Source of the DNA: Lunularia cruciata
Taxonomy: Eukaryota > Streptophyta > Marchantiopsida > Lunulariales > Lunulariaceae
Direction: 5' to 3'
Length of the DNA: 64,000 nt
Assembly: GCA_948567375.1 (NCBI GenBank)
Contig: OX419759.1
Coordinates: 12,988,744-13,052,743, forward strand
A model generated the notes under the pieces. That model searched no databases and was not told the origin of the DNA. It saw only the letters and a list, made by a program, of their open reading frames with translations. Every line of letters starts with the position of its first letter. Within the stretch, counting starts at the first letter, position 1. Made by a program: the position numbers and the translations under genes. This document shows, one piece after another, positions 1 to 13,206 of this stretch.

Positions 1-1125
1 TCCAACTGCCTACAACGATATACCTCCTCTAACTTCATCATATCCACATACGCTATACTTTATTGTGACTTATCGGCGTGAAAACATCGTCGCTACATGT
101 AGCGACAGTACTCAATGAAGGCAGCTCCTCCTACCATGTTACCAAAGATAAGACTAGACTGTTTTCATGACCTGCCCATGGACAAGTGGGCAGTTGTGGA
201 CCCTAAGGCCTCAAGTTAAGTGAGAACAAGTCAACTTGCGACAGAGGAAAGAGAAAGGGGAAACATTTCGCTTCATAACCCCAAGAAATAGGAAAAGAAA
301 TGTATGAGCCTCTTCTGAGGCGGGATCGAGATAATCGGATCGGGGGATCGTCAGGGAAGGACGTACCGAGCCGGGGCGGTCAGTGTCTCGGAGATTGTGT
401 CCCGACTGTATTGGTATCGCAGGCGTTGCTAGTGTGACCGAATTGAATGCGACACGCCCGGGAAGACGACCGGGAGGTGACTGGGTGCTTTTGTGCATCG
501 ATTCTTTTTGTAGCCGCCCGTGCCTGTGCGGACGATTTCAGTGCAGCTGGTCTGGTGGTTGAAGCCTGGGAGTCGGCATGTGTGAGAAGAGTGTGAAAGA
601 TTGGATCGAGTTGGGGGTGGAGTGCACCTGATTGCTTGCAGTATTGTCATCGCGCGCGTGAAGCGACGACCTTTCTCCACGATGCTGGGACGGATCAGCT
701 TACTCGATTGAGAAATGACGAGGACGAAGTCCACACTGCCATTTGCTGATACAAGGTAGAGACACACACTGTCCATATCCTGAACGAGTTAGGAGCCGTT
801 TGGAAAGATGTGAAGGAAATGTTAGACTATGAAGAGGCTGTCACAAAGAAACCAGCCTCTGATTACCATATTATACATAACATCTGCATGTGGGTTTTCA
901 TTATCAGCTCAGAAGAGCAGCAAAGATAAGAGATCAACCTCTCTGATCCGTAGTCCGTTGTGAGATGGATTAAAGTAGCTTATCAAACAATACATCCCCG
1001 TCGGAGTCATTTCTGCAATGTCGCTTGTAATTTGCCTTCCAGCTCCTCTTAGAGCTCAACTGTTGTCCAGGGTGAGGGTGACGTGACAGTTTGTTGATCA
1101 CCTGGGGCAGGTTATATGACTCGCG
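1..1125. other. Upstream flank of the translocator gene
   Basis: No convincing coding region. Composition is moderate in GC, like the gene that follows and unlike the AT-rich blocks further right. This is where the promoter and 5' leader of the translocator should lie. I see no clear TATA box close to the start codon, and the short open frames on both strands have no recognisable family features. Confidence 0.4.
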
Positions 1126-4100
1126 ATGGAGCCGAGTGGCTTCATCGAGTTGAATATGGAGCAAGAGAAACGAGGAGGGGGTGAGGAATTTGTGAACGAT
1201 TTGAATATATCAGACAACAGTTTGGACGAAACAAATTATAGGAAGCAGAGCAGATTTTCTCATCAACTCGATTTGGAAGAAGTATCATTATCTAGTGGCG
1301 GATCCCCCGGAGGATCGCCTAGAGGATCGTCAGGAGGCTATTCTAGTAGCGAGGGATCAAGCGTAAACGCAAGAACCAAAAGTAAGAAAGAGGGCAATGG
1401 ACTGCGTGCGAAGAGAGGAGGGAAGGCCTTGAAAATTATGGTTTCTTCTCCCAAAGAGGAGGAGCAACGAAGAAAGGCTCTTTATCTTGAGTCAATGGCC
1501 GGTAATGCTCCTCTGTATCCCTTAGATCTACAGGATCTCTCAGGTGATTCTGGTCCCGATGAAGAAGAGTCGGACAGAAGCAGTCTATTTTCACCGGAAG
1601 TCGCAGCAAATGGGTTTGGTTCCCCTATAGATCTGCCCTCTAGAGACATTTTTGATGATCTACTCAACAGAAGACAAGCAGAAGCGGAAAAACGGATGCA
1701 GGTGATGACTGCAGCCGGGAGCTTGAGGGATCCAGGCGAGAACGGCTCGAATTCACTACAGGAGATCCCTTTGACAAGCAAATTTGATCCCATGACAGTT
1801 TCGGAAGCTGATAAGTATGACGATGACGAGATTTCGCCGGTGGAAGAAAGCGTCTCTATAGACCTGCCCTCTAGAGGCAATTTTGCCGATCTACTCAACA
1901 GAAGACAAGCAGAAGCGGAAAAGCGGATGCAGGTGATGACTGCAGCCGGGAGGTTGAGGGATCCAGGTGAGAACGGCTCGGATGCACTACATGAGATCCC
2001 TTTGACAAGCAAATTTGATCCAATGACAGTTTCGGAAGCTGATAAGTATCACGATGACGAGATTTCACCGGTGGAAGAGAGCGTCTCACCAGCAGGCAAA
2101 GCTTTGCAACCACATATACTGAAAACTGTAATTTTAATCCTCGTTTGGTACATTTTCAGCACTCTATTAACATTGTAAGAGTCACGTTCCTTCCTCATTT
2201 CATCCTTAACTATATCCCTGGATCAAACACTTGTTATGCTTTCTCTTCCGCATTATGAATACATCAATGATTGCTAACTCGTAGAAACTTGCAATGTATT
2301 GATTCCACAAGAGCTGAAGGTCTATTTTATGTGGAGTTATCCTTTTCTCTTTTTGGATTAGTTTGAGCTTACTGGACCTCGAAAGTGTTGATGGATGGGC
2401 ATGTCGAGAGAAATTAAATTATTGCCTCTGCTCGACTGACAGGTACAACAAGTTACTTCTGGGACTTGATAGGGGGCATTTTCCAGCTCCGCTCTTAATG
2501 AACACCATTCACTTCTCCATGCAAGCGGTCATATCCACCGTCGTCATTCGAATCATCAAACCCTCATTGCTTCCAACAGTTAGCATGTCCTGGAAAGACT
2601 ATTTTTTGCGGGGTAATATGAGCTTTCATCTTTGACTGCATGTTTATCTTCAGCGATCATCTTCAGTGTTATCAATCTTCTCACTTTGTAACTTTAAATC
2701 TGTAAACTTTACTTTTTTTTCCTGTACAGTATGTTTTCCTGATCGTGGTTCTTTCGTTCGCCTTTTGGTTCAGTGGTACCCACGGCATTGGCAACAGCTC
2801 TCGATATTGATCTCACTAATGTCTCACTAGTTTTCATCTCAGTCACATTCGCAACAATGGTGGGGTTTTTTCCTTCTGCTTGAAATTTGAGTATACAACG
2901 TACGTGAGCCTTTTTATAAACAATATCTTTTTATAGCAGCTACGTTATGTTATTGACTCTATATAACAATCATACTCGTTATTGGTGCAGTGCAAGTCTG
3001 GTGCTCCAGTATTTCTTCTCCTTTTTGCCTTCGCATTCAAGTGAGTATGCATGGTTGTGATATAAAACCGCACCTTTGGTGTTCAGACACCTAGAAGTAT
3101 TTGCTTTTGTAAAATTTTGTAAGTGTTGCTCATGACCTGATCGTTTTGTGCTACACGCTGGACAATGCAAATTCCTGCTCGGGGGAAGATCATGGCTTCT
3201 TCATTTCTCGTGATCTTATATTTCTCCTTCTTGTGTGAAACAGGTTGGAGGTACCTAGTTACAAGCTGCTAGGGATTATGCTGATTATTTCATCTGGAGT
3301 CATGCTGACAGGTATTTCGCTTACTCCTCATGATGGGTCCGTAAAACTCAATGAGACATGGGTTAGGTAGTAGATATCCCTTCTCTCTTAAAGGACCTAG
3401 CAACATATTTGTGAAGAGTCTCTGTGCCGGTCTGTGCTTAGCTTTCTCAGGAAAATTGAGTGCATCAGATCGAACACAAAACAAGGAAACCACTTTGAAC
3501 GCAAAGCTGCAAGGAAGATTTACTCCAGGATGTAGATCATCGACCCTGTACTGACGCACACTTGTTGGTAGGGTTGCAGTCGCGAAAGAAGAGTCGTTTA
3601 ATATTGCGGGCTTCATCCTTGTCATGGCTGCTGCTATCATGTCTGGATTTCGTTGGACTGTAACGCAGCTTCTGTTGCAGGTACTTGTTCACTGCAGCTT
3701 ACGCAACCCCCATGTTTCCTCTAGTGCACATCCGTAAGCAACATCTTGTCATTTCTTTATAGGAGGGGATTTTAACGCAGGGTCTGTACTGATCTTCGTT
3801 GTGGTGCAACTTGATCTTGTTTTGGGACTGGATGGATGCGGCTACTGGAATGGAATCTACACAGAAAGAGGAATATGGTAATTCTTCATCCACTCTCGGT
3901 ACTTTCAAAATGCAAAGGCTGTATTACCAAGTATTTGATGGTTAAGGAAGAGGTATATCGGATGTTTTGAGAGAGCTATCAGATAAACCTTCATGCCAAT
4001 TTAGGCTTTCGTATGGGATTCAGTATGAATATTAGGTTCTAGGATTCAGTTGCTGAACTAATCAACTTTGAGAAACAACACGACACTTGGTGCTTTGTTA

Positions 4101-5242
4101 CCACTCTACACCGTAAATGACGGCAGTTTTCAAAGCTGGTTCAGTACGAATGCGAGTCGAAAAAAGATTTTGTTGGCTAGGTGAAGTGGTCTATTGAATT
4201 TAACGTTTGAGGTGTTGTTGTCATGGTGCCCCGTCATCCGCAGGACTGAATAATCCGTTTGCAGTCATGAGCTATTTGACACCTGTCATGGCAGCTGTCT
4301 CCCTGATTTTGTCGCTGATAACTGAGCCTTGGAGCAAGTTTGCGGAAAGCCACTACTTCGACACTCCAGAGCATGTGCTGTCAAGTTCTGCCCTCATGCT
4401 GTTTGGCGGAGCACTAGCGTTTTGCATGGTAAGTGTTTGCGTTTGTGATAATTGGGAAAGCCGAAGTTTTCTCTGGACGTCTCAAGGATCTGGAAGCTTA
4501 CCACCGAGTACTAATGAATCAAATATACTGATCAGCGATATTGATATGATCAAATGCTGACATGTGTGTCCTCTCAGGTTTCTGCTGAGTATTTGCTGAT
4601 ATCTGCTACAAGTGCCGTTGCTCTTACTGTTGCCGGGGTGGTGAAGGAAGTGGTGACCATATTGGTGAGAATCAGGGACCTTTGGACTTGTAAATTGCTC
4701 GCTAGACGCTCGTTTTCGATTAGGAATAATACCCATAGTAAAAGGTCAACACACAAAACTCTTCCGCGTAATCAGAGTACATGAGAGATTACGAAAACCA
4801 CAGAATTACAGAATTTCAGAAGTAATAGCTCCTGAAACTAATCATCGTGCCGGCTTGCAACTCAGGTCTCGGTAATCTTCCTTAAAGACAATTTTACAAT
4901 ACTGAAAGGAGTTGGTCTTGCGGTCATCATTCTAGGAGTTAGCCTGTTTAACTGGTTCAGGTATGCTATTTTCTTTCTCGTCATTCATTCGCTTCCTGCT
5001 CAAGCTCTCTCCCTGATTTCACTTTCAAAGTAGAAGAAGTTCTATCGCTTAATAATTAGACATGGTCCTTATGTAACTTACCCCCTGCGTCTTACATCAC
5101 CTCCAGATATCAAAAGCTGGTTGAAGGTGAATCAGGCATACATGGGCCAAACAGTCGTGATGGGAACCACAAATATGTGGCTTTAAGGGAAAGCAACGCT
5201 GTTTTTGAGCTCGGAGATGATTTAGATGAAGATATTCTCTGA
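1126..5242 (+). CDS. Sugar-phosphate/phosphate translocator (TPT/DMT family, At1g06470-like) with long N-terminal extension
   Basis: Predicted exons: 1126-2174, 2443-2612, 2774-2859, 2991-3040, 3244-3311, 3580-3680, 3865-3877, 4244-4428, 4578-4664, 4866-4960, 5107-5242. They join in frame to 680 codons (679 aa) with GT-AG junctions throughout. Residues from about 333 onward are a multi-helix transporter of the plant triose-phosphate-translocator/nucleotide-sugar-transporter (DMT) type. Family blocks visible in order include LVWYIFSTLLTLYNK, FPAPLLMNTIHFSMQAV, VFISVTFATMCKSGAP, MSGFRWTVTQLLLQ, LMLFGGALAFCMVSAEY and VAGVVKEVVTI. The family normally sits in Golgi or other endomembranes, or in plastids, and exchanges phosphorylated sugars; the substrate cannot be read from the sequence. 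Arabidopsis At1g06470 is about 414 aa from memory, so the extra length is the acidic, Ser/Gly-rich N-terminal part (residues 1-332), which contains a tandem duplication. The start at 1126 is the first ATG of the open frame; a second in-frame ATG at 1156 is possible. The C-terminal tail is short and acidic. Confidence 0.88.
1627..2088 (+). repeat. Exact-period 231-bp tandem duplication coding a 77-residue repeat
   Basis: Two adjacent units, 1627-1857 and 1858-2088, each encode 77 residues beginning IDLPSR and ending PVEESVS (residues 168-244 and 245-321 of the translocator). They differ at 8 of 77 residues by my count, and the frame is kept. Each unit combines a charged helical stretch (LLNRRQAEAEKRMQVM) with an acidic tail. 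The duplication sits just before the first membrane helix, so it lies in the soluble N-terminal tail. Confidence 0.95.
3865..3877 (+). other. 13-nt microexon of the translocator gene
   Basis: A 13-base exon (AAAGAGGAATATG) lies between an acceptor ACACAG and a donor GTAATT. It encodes K-E-E-Y plus the first base of G. It is required: without it the reading frame between LLQ (ending 3680) and GLNNPF (from 4244) is broken and the family-conserved K-E/D-x-(Y/F)-G-L-x-N-P segment is missing. Confidence 0.85.
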
Positions 5243-7020
5243 GAGGCTAATCTGAGAAATTTATTCTTTGGAGTTCGGTTCTCTTCATCTCGTCACTCCA
5301 TTCTAAAGTTGAGATTATTATCAGTAAAGCGAAAGGTTGTAAATTGAATCTATTCATTTAATCGACAAATGGTCAAGAGTACTTTCCTTTCTTACCAGAT
5401 TTGTAAGCGGATCACACTTTCTGTCAGTGACTTGCCAAGCATTGACTCCCTCAAAACTTGAGGATGCTGACTGCCGGACCCACCGGATCACCTGGGAATG
5501 GGGCTGTCTCTTCTATTTTTAAATTGTACAGTAGTAGGTATGTTAGAAATTTTCTTCCACCATGGAACATCTCCATACATCGGGCGAAGAAATACGAATA
5601 CTCATATTCTAACTTGAGCAAATTCTCTGAGTCTCTTTACTATATGTACGGTTTCTGACGCGACTCCTCCATGACACAGTTGAATTTCAGACAGGTTCCA
5701 GTATGTAATCTTTAGTTTGTCAATCAGAGGACAGAGTCATGAACAGTACGGATGTAGCAAATGTGCTGGCACGTATGTAGCAAACCCTCACGAAATTTGA
5801 TCTTGGACTGTAGAACTACAGTTTGATCAAATTGTGAGCAGACACATCAAAATTTTACACCTTGGTGACTCTGTGCCACCTCTCACGGCAGCGGATAGCC
5901 GATTAACACAACAGAGCGGCGCTTTAACAAGTTCAGCTGAGCTATTGATGTTGTATCATTACCTTAAATTTCGTTCATTTACCGTGAGAATCCCGGTAAT
6001 TTCGTATGAGATATTCCCGATACCATCACGGTGGACTGGCCAGCATGACGGAGCGGACCAGCGTTAAGCTCCCTGAACGATATACATACTTGTGTCAACT
6101 GAAGATATTGTGCCTTCTCTGGAGCGCTTGTTTCTGTGAACGGAGCGAGGGAACTCCGTGTACCATATGACATTCGGAAATAAATGACTACCAGATGAAG
6201 ATGCCTGCTCACTTAGGAATTCAAGAATGCATGAATCAGTTTTTACCCATTGACATGGTGGTAAAGATTTTGTAGCAGATGTGAGAGAAGCAGGTAAGGT
6301 TCATAAGAGGAGTTTGAGATACACCGGTCCGTCCTCACTGGTAACAGAATACGAGACCAGGCGGACGCGTGTATAAAAAGAGGACGGGAACACCCGATGA
6401 AACTGGTCGAAGGGGACTTGAAACAAGAGGTCCTCCTGGGGGCTCCTGCTCCCTGTGTGCGCTACATTCTAGCAGTTTCGGGACGGTGAATCGCCGACAT
6501 TCTGTACTACCACCTCAGAACCAGCCGTTTGGCACATTAGAAATTCCGAGAATTGAGATACTGCTCACTCCTAGTTGTGTTTAAAGGACACCCAACAACA
6601 CGGAGTACTGAGGCATGCTATGATAAAATCCTTGGTCACGGGGGTGGGGACACACAACCGAATAGGGAAGCCGACAATAAGTAGACTGGCAAGTTGTGCA
6701 AGCTATTAATTACTATTGTCGGAGTTCTTCTCATTATATGGACACCCTCTAGCTTCATACGAAATCCATGTATTGGAAACAAAGAAGACTACAACAGAAG
6801 GAATTAAATAGCCTCCACCTAAGGGAGAAAACGTCTCCTGTGTAAGTTTATAGAGCAGAAAACTAACTGAATGGCTTTTCTATAACATCTCATTGTCTGT
6901 AACTGCTTATGTAGATGGAGAGGAAGTATTGTTTGAAAATCAAAGGTCTAAGAGAAGAAAGTCAGTAAATGCAATCCGTCAACTAGATAGATTCCGGAAC
7001 TTGCAGGATTGTTGTACGTT
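5243..7020. other. 3' flank and non-coding spacer
   Basis: Follows the translocator stop codon. The first few hundred bases are probably 3' UTR. No conserved coding frame was recognised. A TATA-like GTATAAAAAGAGG at about 6370 precedes a short open frame (6369-6584) that matches nothing I know, so I do not call a gene. Confidence 0.35.
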
Positions 7021-10000
7021 TTGGTTCAAAAAGGTATAAAAAATAATTTAATTATAACAAAGTGATCTTTAGGTACGGATCTTCTTTCCATGCGCTATAG
7101 AGAGAAGATTACGATACTAAAGCGCACCATATATCAACTAGAACATCATCTATCCGGACACTTTACACTTGAAAGAAGCAAGATGAAAATTGAAAGATAA
7201 AATATGATTAAATGGTACCAGTCGTATATTTGGGAGAATGTGGAAATATTACACAGTGTTAATCAGCATTGCGGAATAAGAAAAACTCACGTTGACGGAC
7301 ATTGACATTGACCAAAACCGACATGAATAACTTAACACGTACAATGCAGTTGGATATTTTATTAATTTTTCGTAAAACGTAGGATTGTGAAGATGCTAGC
7401 ACATAAAAATTTGAGAAAGCTTGGAATAACTAACCAGTCTAACAAGTATTTCCTGAGATTAGTCCAGTGATTATTTTCACTTGTATTCATGGATTGGTCT
7501 ACTATGATACTTGCGGTATTTGTTTTTTAAAGTGTTCTAGCATCTAGAGTATATACTGTCACAATTTAAAGCCTACTTGGTATGAGTGTCCAACAATCAA
7601 ATTTGATTTGATTGTCGATCTGATTGGATAAATTTGATTGTCTATTATTTGAAGAATACATAGTTCAGGAGTGAATTTACAATTGTTATGAAATTATGAT
7701 CTAGCTAATAACCCAACCCCATCCAGATTCTATCAAGATACTACTATGAGGAAACTTCTCAACAAATATTTTCAGATACATCTTAGAAGTCCGTCATGAG
7801 CTATACCTGGTAATATATGTAAAAGTTATTTTATTTGATGTATATCATTATTTATCATTTTATATTCACTTCTTATGATAATGAATCTTATAAATTACAT
7901 GTTTGATTATAAAGCTTCTGTAAGTTTTTTAGTTCACCACTAAAACTATTGCTATATATTTTCTTTAAGATGAGTACTCATTGAGATTACATATCATAAA
8001 CTCCCTTAAAAACAAATATCAAATACACTAATTGAAATACAAAATCTTGTTTTTATATATATCATTATGATTACTATCATTATCATCATTATCATTATGA
8101 TATTTACTGCCTCTATTTTACTAAATTATAATAAAATCTTATTAAAATATTAATTTTGTGAGAGTAATGTCATAAGGTCATCTTTTTATTCATCTGGTCA
8201 ACGTTATATCTATCATGATTCTTGATGATAACTGAAGATGGAGGATGCTAAGAAAAGAGGATGGCTTAGATATGAAGGATCTCAATTTGGAAATATGAAA
8301 GATAAGACAAAATGAAAATACGGTGAAAGAAATCAAGGTGATAAGGAAAAGAAGAGAGAAGGAAAAATCCAACCGGGAGGTAGTCTATAAATTTGAATAT
8401 AAGCAACAAATATTATGTTACAAAATTGAGCATCAAGAACATATAAAGATTATGACTAAAAGCATGACTTTAGGATCAATTAATACACAAGTCATGATTA
8501 TTCTATAGACAAAGTTTTGTTTGATATTTTGAGCTACAATGAGATGAGCTTTGCTCCTTATATGGAGCAAGATACATAACAAATAAAAGTGGAAGTAATA
8601 GGATATTGGAAGATTGCAAAACAAATAACCTATCAAGAACGAGAGAGTCTTGACCACTATTAAGAACAGAAAGGAATAATGTGTTACTTTGCTTGCAGTT
8701 ATAATAATCAAAATTGATGATTGGAAGGCGATAATCCTGTCTTGTATGGCATACACAAATGATTGAAGCATATTCTACGAGGTAAATTCAATAGGTTTTT
8801 TTTGACAATCAATGTGGAAATAGTAAGTAGTATAAGAGCTTTCTTCAACATCTTATAGTCCGTATATTTCTGAAAAGATTCTTGAGTTCTTTAATAGGTT
8901 ATATTATCAACAAGAAATTTCCTTCATGGTTTTCAAATATTTGCAATGAAAGATCTTAAATAACTTTAGAGTATACTCAAAATATTTTTGTGAACCATAT
9001 GAGAATTTACTACTCAATTATTATATAGATCCTCATGTGTTATGAAGTATTATAGATTTGGATAGTTTGTTATATAATACCAAAGGTTTTAGCAATTAAG
9101 AAAATTTCTATTTTGAATTAATGACTTTTAAACTTCATAAAGAAGCCATTTGCATTTTATTACATCTATTCTATATCAATTGCTTTCTTCTCTTGTTTCT
9201 AGTATGCTTCTATGTATTATTTAGATCTTGGATACAAAAGTATAAAAAACAAGGGATTGAAATCCTTTGGCCATTTTTATGGCTTCTTTCAATTACAATA
9301 TTTTCTCACAAGGTTCTAACCTCTAAATAAAATTTCCTCATGTTTTTCTTTATGAATGTCTAAAACACATGAGTATTTAGGAATTGGTTGACATAGTTTT
9401 TCATAAAGCCTATTCACTTCAACTCCAAAAGACAATCATGTGTTGATCTTGATACATTCTTGATTTGAAATCTTGATGTTATAGTGCTAGTGTACTCTTT
9501 TTGATAAACAAAATGATATGGTACTTTTCACACTTCATATCTCAGCAAAGGTCTTGTGATGTCTTTGAGTTAAATTGCAATAATTTAGATATATTATTTT
9601 CCTCCTTTATGTTGAAGATGCAAACTTACTGTTCAGATTTGAATGAATAGTTCTACATTTTTCTTGTCATATGACTCTAGCTTGAGAAAACAAGCATTAT
9701 TCTCCTTTTCCCAAAATTCAACTCCTTATCTTGATTATGGTTAAACATGGGCTTCCAACAATAAAGTGAGTTGCTCAACAAGATATGTTACATCACTTGA
9801 CTCACAAGGTTGCTCATTGTTATATATACCCTTATTATTGATATCAATTTGAAGACAAATTAAAGTGTAAATAAAAAATTGAATTAACATGTATTCATCT
9901 TTAACAGAAGTTTAAAAAAAGCATAGAAGGTTCATTTAACAATAGAATTGCATAAAAGAAGTTTAACCAAAATATGACATTGAGACTAATACAATGGTTT

Positions 10001-11393
10001 TTAGGCATGAAAGAAATATAAAATTCTTCTTGATTTGGAGGCATTAAAAGGGACTTAAACTCCACTTATCCAAGTTGTGTCTAGATACCAAAGTAGATGA
10101 CCAAAGTTTGAGGGAACAAGTAAAGAAGAGATTAGAGAAGAGATGGATTAAGAATTAACTAAGATATGCCTCAAAGGTATGAGATTGCACAAAGTCTTAC
10201 TAGTTTTACTTGAAATATGTTCAAAGCTTACTTCCCAAGAGAGTTAGCTGCTATTTCTAAGCAAATTTACTCATCCTTAGGAAGATTCCATGACGTCTTA
10301 CAACCAAAGTTTATGAGAAAGCTTTTGATTACTTAACTATAGTAGTAGGTCCATATGAAGATTATCATATATCTTTTTTATAATCTTTTATGAAATTTCT
10401 TTGGTATTTTAAGTAATCTCTTCTAGAAATTTCTGTTAACTTATATCCAATTTCACTTTATTGTTATAGTTAATTTTTGAACTATAATAGTTCCTTGGCG
10501 AGCTACTTCTTAGTCAAGATATAGTATATTTATTAGGATTAAATAAATTCTCTAACTACTTCTTATGTCTAAGGGTGTATCTTTATTATGAGTAAATTCA
10601 TTCTCATGATTCAATATGGTAGTTCTCAAATAAAAAGATATGGAATAGTCTTACATAAACTATCATGAATCATGTTAGGTAATAATGATTATCTAAAGAT
10701 CTAAAAAAATTAATTTAAAAATAAATAAATTAATACATTCAAAAATTTAGAGGGTATAATATAAGCACAATAGATTAAATTACAAGCTATGCATTTTTTC
10801 ATTTAGCTAAAATCCTACTAGATGTGCATCAAAAAATGTATTTTGTAATTTGAAAAATGGTTAAATTGATATTGTTTTAACATTGGTCTCATCTTAAAAA
10901 ATCTATCAAAACAAAAAAAGCATCTTATACACTAGCATTGGACAATTGCTTAAGATACATTTGTTTGATGTTTGAATCTCATAGTTTTATAAAGTGATGG
11001 TGTTTTGATATTATTCACATCTACATTATTTTCTAAGAAAAAATTTACATAGAGTGAATTCAACATTGGAGCCTTGTTTGGATTTATATGCATGTGTCCA
11101 AGGAGTCTTTTAGTCATTATTATGACAAGTCAAATAAATTTTTAACTATCTAAGAGTGTGATATGTGTAGTTACCACCTTTTTTATGAAAAGCATTTGTC
11201 TAGTTTTTTGTTATTTCCTTAAGCTTATGTTATGTTATAGGCTTGTTGAGGCTAGAAAGTGGTTTTATACCATTTGCCTTTGAAGTAGAAGGCAATTACA
11301 TGCGTAAGAAGAATGAGCACAAAGGAGCAAGTGCATATGGAAGACATGAATCTGAAGAGGTTGAGCCAAAAGAAGGTCTGGACTTATGGAGTA
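7021..11393. other. AT-rich gene-free block
   Basis: Very AT-rich sequence with many stop codons in all frames. A short ATT/ATC-type trinucleotide run is present around 8063-8102. The longest open frames (for example 8433-8771 and 9121-9330) are hydrophobic or Lys/Ile-rich, as random AT-rich DNA gives, and show no domain. Probably decayed repeats. Confidence 0.5.
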
Positions 11394-11910
11394 TGTAAAA
11401 GACCGAGACCAAGGAGAGAATTTGGAGAATGGAAACTCACATTAGGACACTTGAATGTGGGAAAAATCTAAATGCCTAGCATAAGCTTTGGCTTTGGTAT
11501 TATAGGTAGCATACAAGGCACTTGAGAAGCTTCTCAAGAAGCTTCCTTGAGCCACTTTCTTTGAGTGCAAGCCAAGTTAACCAAGAAGCTTGTCAAGAAG
11601 CTTCCTTCTAGAAGCCGTCTACTTAGCGTGCAAGCTAATCTAGTTGGAAGCTTCTAGAAGCTACCTACTTGGGGTGCAAGTTAAGCTAGTCACGAATCTT
11701 TGTAGATACTTCTAGAATTATTTGGGCTATTTTGGCTTATTCTCTACTTCATTAGCCTTACTAACTACGTTGCTAAACTCCATATTGTTATAGAGTACAA
11801 GAGCAAAGACATTCATTTCCGCCAACCTTTGACTCCGATACCTTTGTCACCAAAGGATGTAAGATGGTTTGAATGTGCCGTCACCTAAATAAATAATTAC
11901 CATCAAGAAC
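11394..11910 (+). repeat. Left LTR-like direct repeat of the 11.4-15.8 kb element
   Basis: Starts TGTAAAAGACCGAGAC. Shares with the right copy the order 'gagaatggaa', 'ctaaatgc.tagcat', 'atacaaggc.cttgagaagcttctcaagaa', 'cttctagaag.c', 'gtgcaag' and 'ctccatattgtta'. The far end, after about 11780, is only weakly alignable. Confidence 0.65.
11526..11717. promoter_or_regulatory. Cluster of heat-shock-element-like GAAnnTTC motifs in the left LTR
   Basis: GAAgcTTC pairs at 11526-11533, 11538-11545 and 11597-11604; a correctly spaced three-unit element GAAgcTTCtaGAA at 11647-11659; TTCtaGAA at 11606-11613 and 11710-11717. Alternating GAA/TTC units at 5-bp spacing are the binding site of heat-shock factors. 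Function here is inferred from the motif only. Confidence 0.45.
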
Positions 11911-13206
11911 TAATGGTATGCACCAAGCACTTGCATATGTGGATTGAGATTGCTCAACCATGACTCAATCATTGAATGTGGATAACAAATAGACTAAGCC
12001 TATAAAATCAAGGCCTTTTTAGCAATACTTCACATTCTACAAATCTAAATTGGTTACAAGGATGGAGCAATTGAGAGTTTTGCCCACCTTTTGTATTGAG
12101 TTTTTGTAGACCTTTGCGGTATAGTTCTCATCACCTTTAAGAGAAGTAACATGATGAGAAGACCAATGCAAAATGGGAGAATGCTTGCTAATTCTTAGAC
12201 CATAGGTTGTCAACAAATGTGAATTACACCATAGAGCAAAAATAATCCATAGCAAGAAATTTGGCTTCTTGTTGTTGGGAATTGAGCCACTTGAGAATGA
12301 TCCAAGAATAAAGAAAATAAGGATCCCAATAATGGCAATCTTAGAGGAAACTTGTTTACTTGGATTGAGGAGCATTGGAAAAATGTCTTTGGCCTAGATA
12401 TTTTCCACACCAGGAATGATGACCATAGAGACCCAATGGCAATAAGTAGGCAAGAACTTTGAAAACCTTTTCAAAGCCTCATTTGATAAACCAAAGACTA
12501 ATAATGGGTGGGAGTAGGAAGTTACAAGGACCCCACTCAAAGGGCTATTGTTGAAGCGGTCATAGCATTATTTTTGCCAAAGAGAATGATCTGCCTCAAC
12601 ACCAACAAAAAAATCTTTTTGAGTTCTATGTGCAAAGGGCAACCAATAAATTGGACTCATATGTTCTTCACTTGAACTCAGAGCATATGCAAAGAACAAG
12701 GATGGAAGAATGACAAATTTGTCATTGTTTGTATTACATATCTATTAGGAAGTGATTGTTTTTCCATAGAAGAAATTAAGAATTTCCTTGAGTATCTTCC
12801 ATCCAAAGGGGTACTTCAAGTCACAACTAAAGGAGAGTGTGATGCATCAAAAATACAAAAAAACTAATGAGCAATATGCAAGAACAAGTAAATTTGTACC
12901 TATAGAATAAGTAGGTAATACCCTTGGCTTTAACAATAAGAAAAGAGTGAAACTTACAAGACCAAAGGTGAAGGCAAAGGTTGCAAGGAAGAATAGTTAG
13001 GTGATAAAGGAGTCTTTTAAAAGAAAGGTCAAAAACACTAACAATGAAGGAGAACAAGAAAGGAAGAACACCCTCTTATTCATGGGATCATATTCAGCAT
13101 AGGAGAAGGAGGATGAGTACCACCAAGAGGTGCAATCTACACCAATAGAAGGGGAACCAAGCAAAGAAGAGCTTTAGCGGCCCCAACTAAATGAGGAAGA
13201 AGACTT

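Noticed and set aside
1482-2012. 176-residue minus-strand open frame
   Set aside because: It is the antisense of the duplicated region of the translocator; its repeated MLVKGISCS-type segments are just the reverse complement of the 231-bp repeat.
6369-6584. TATA-like sequence followed by a 71-residue frame
   Set aside because: The TATA-like string overlaps the frame start itself, and the product looks like random sequence.
8433-9330. Hydrophobic frames resembling membrane proteins
   Set aside because: AT-rich DNA yields Phe/Leu/Ile-rich translations by chance; no start context or homology was seen.
11925-11945. Primer binding site after the left LTR of the 11.4-15.8 kb element (TGGTATGCACC)
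   Set aside because: Only the first six bases fit the tRNA-iMet consensus and the LTR end is not precisely defined.
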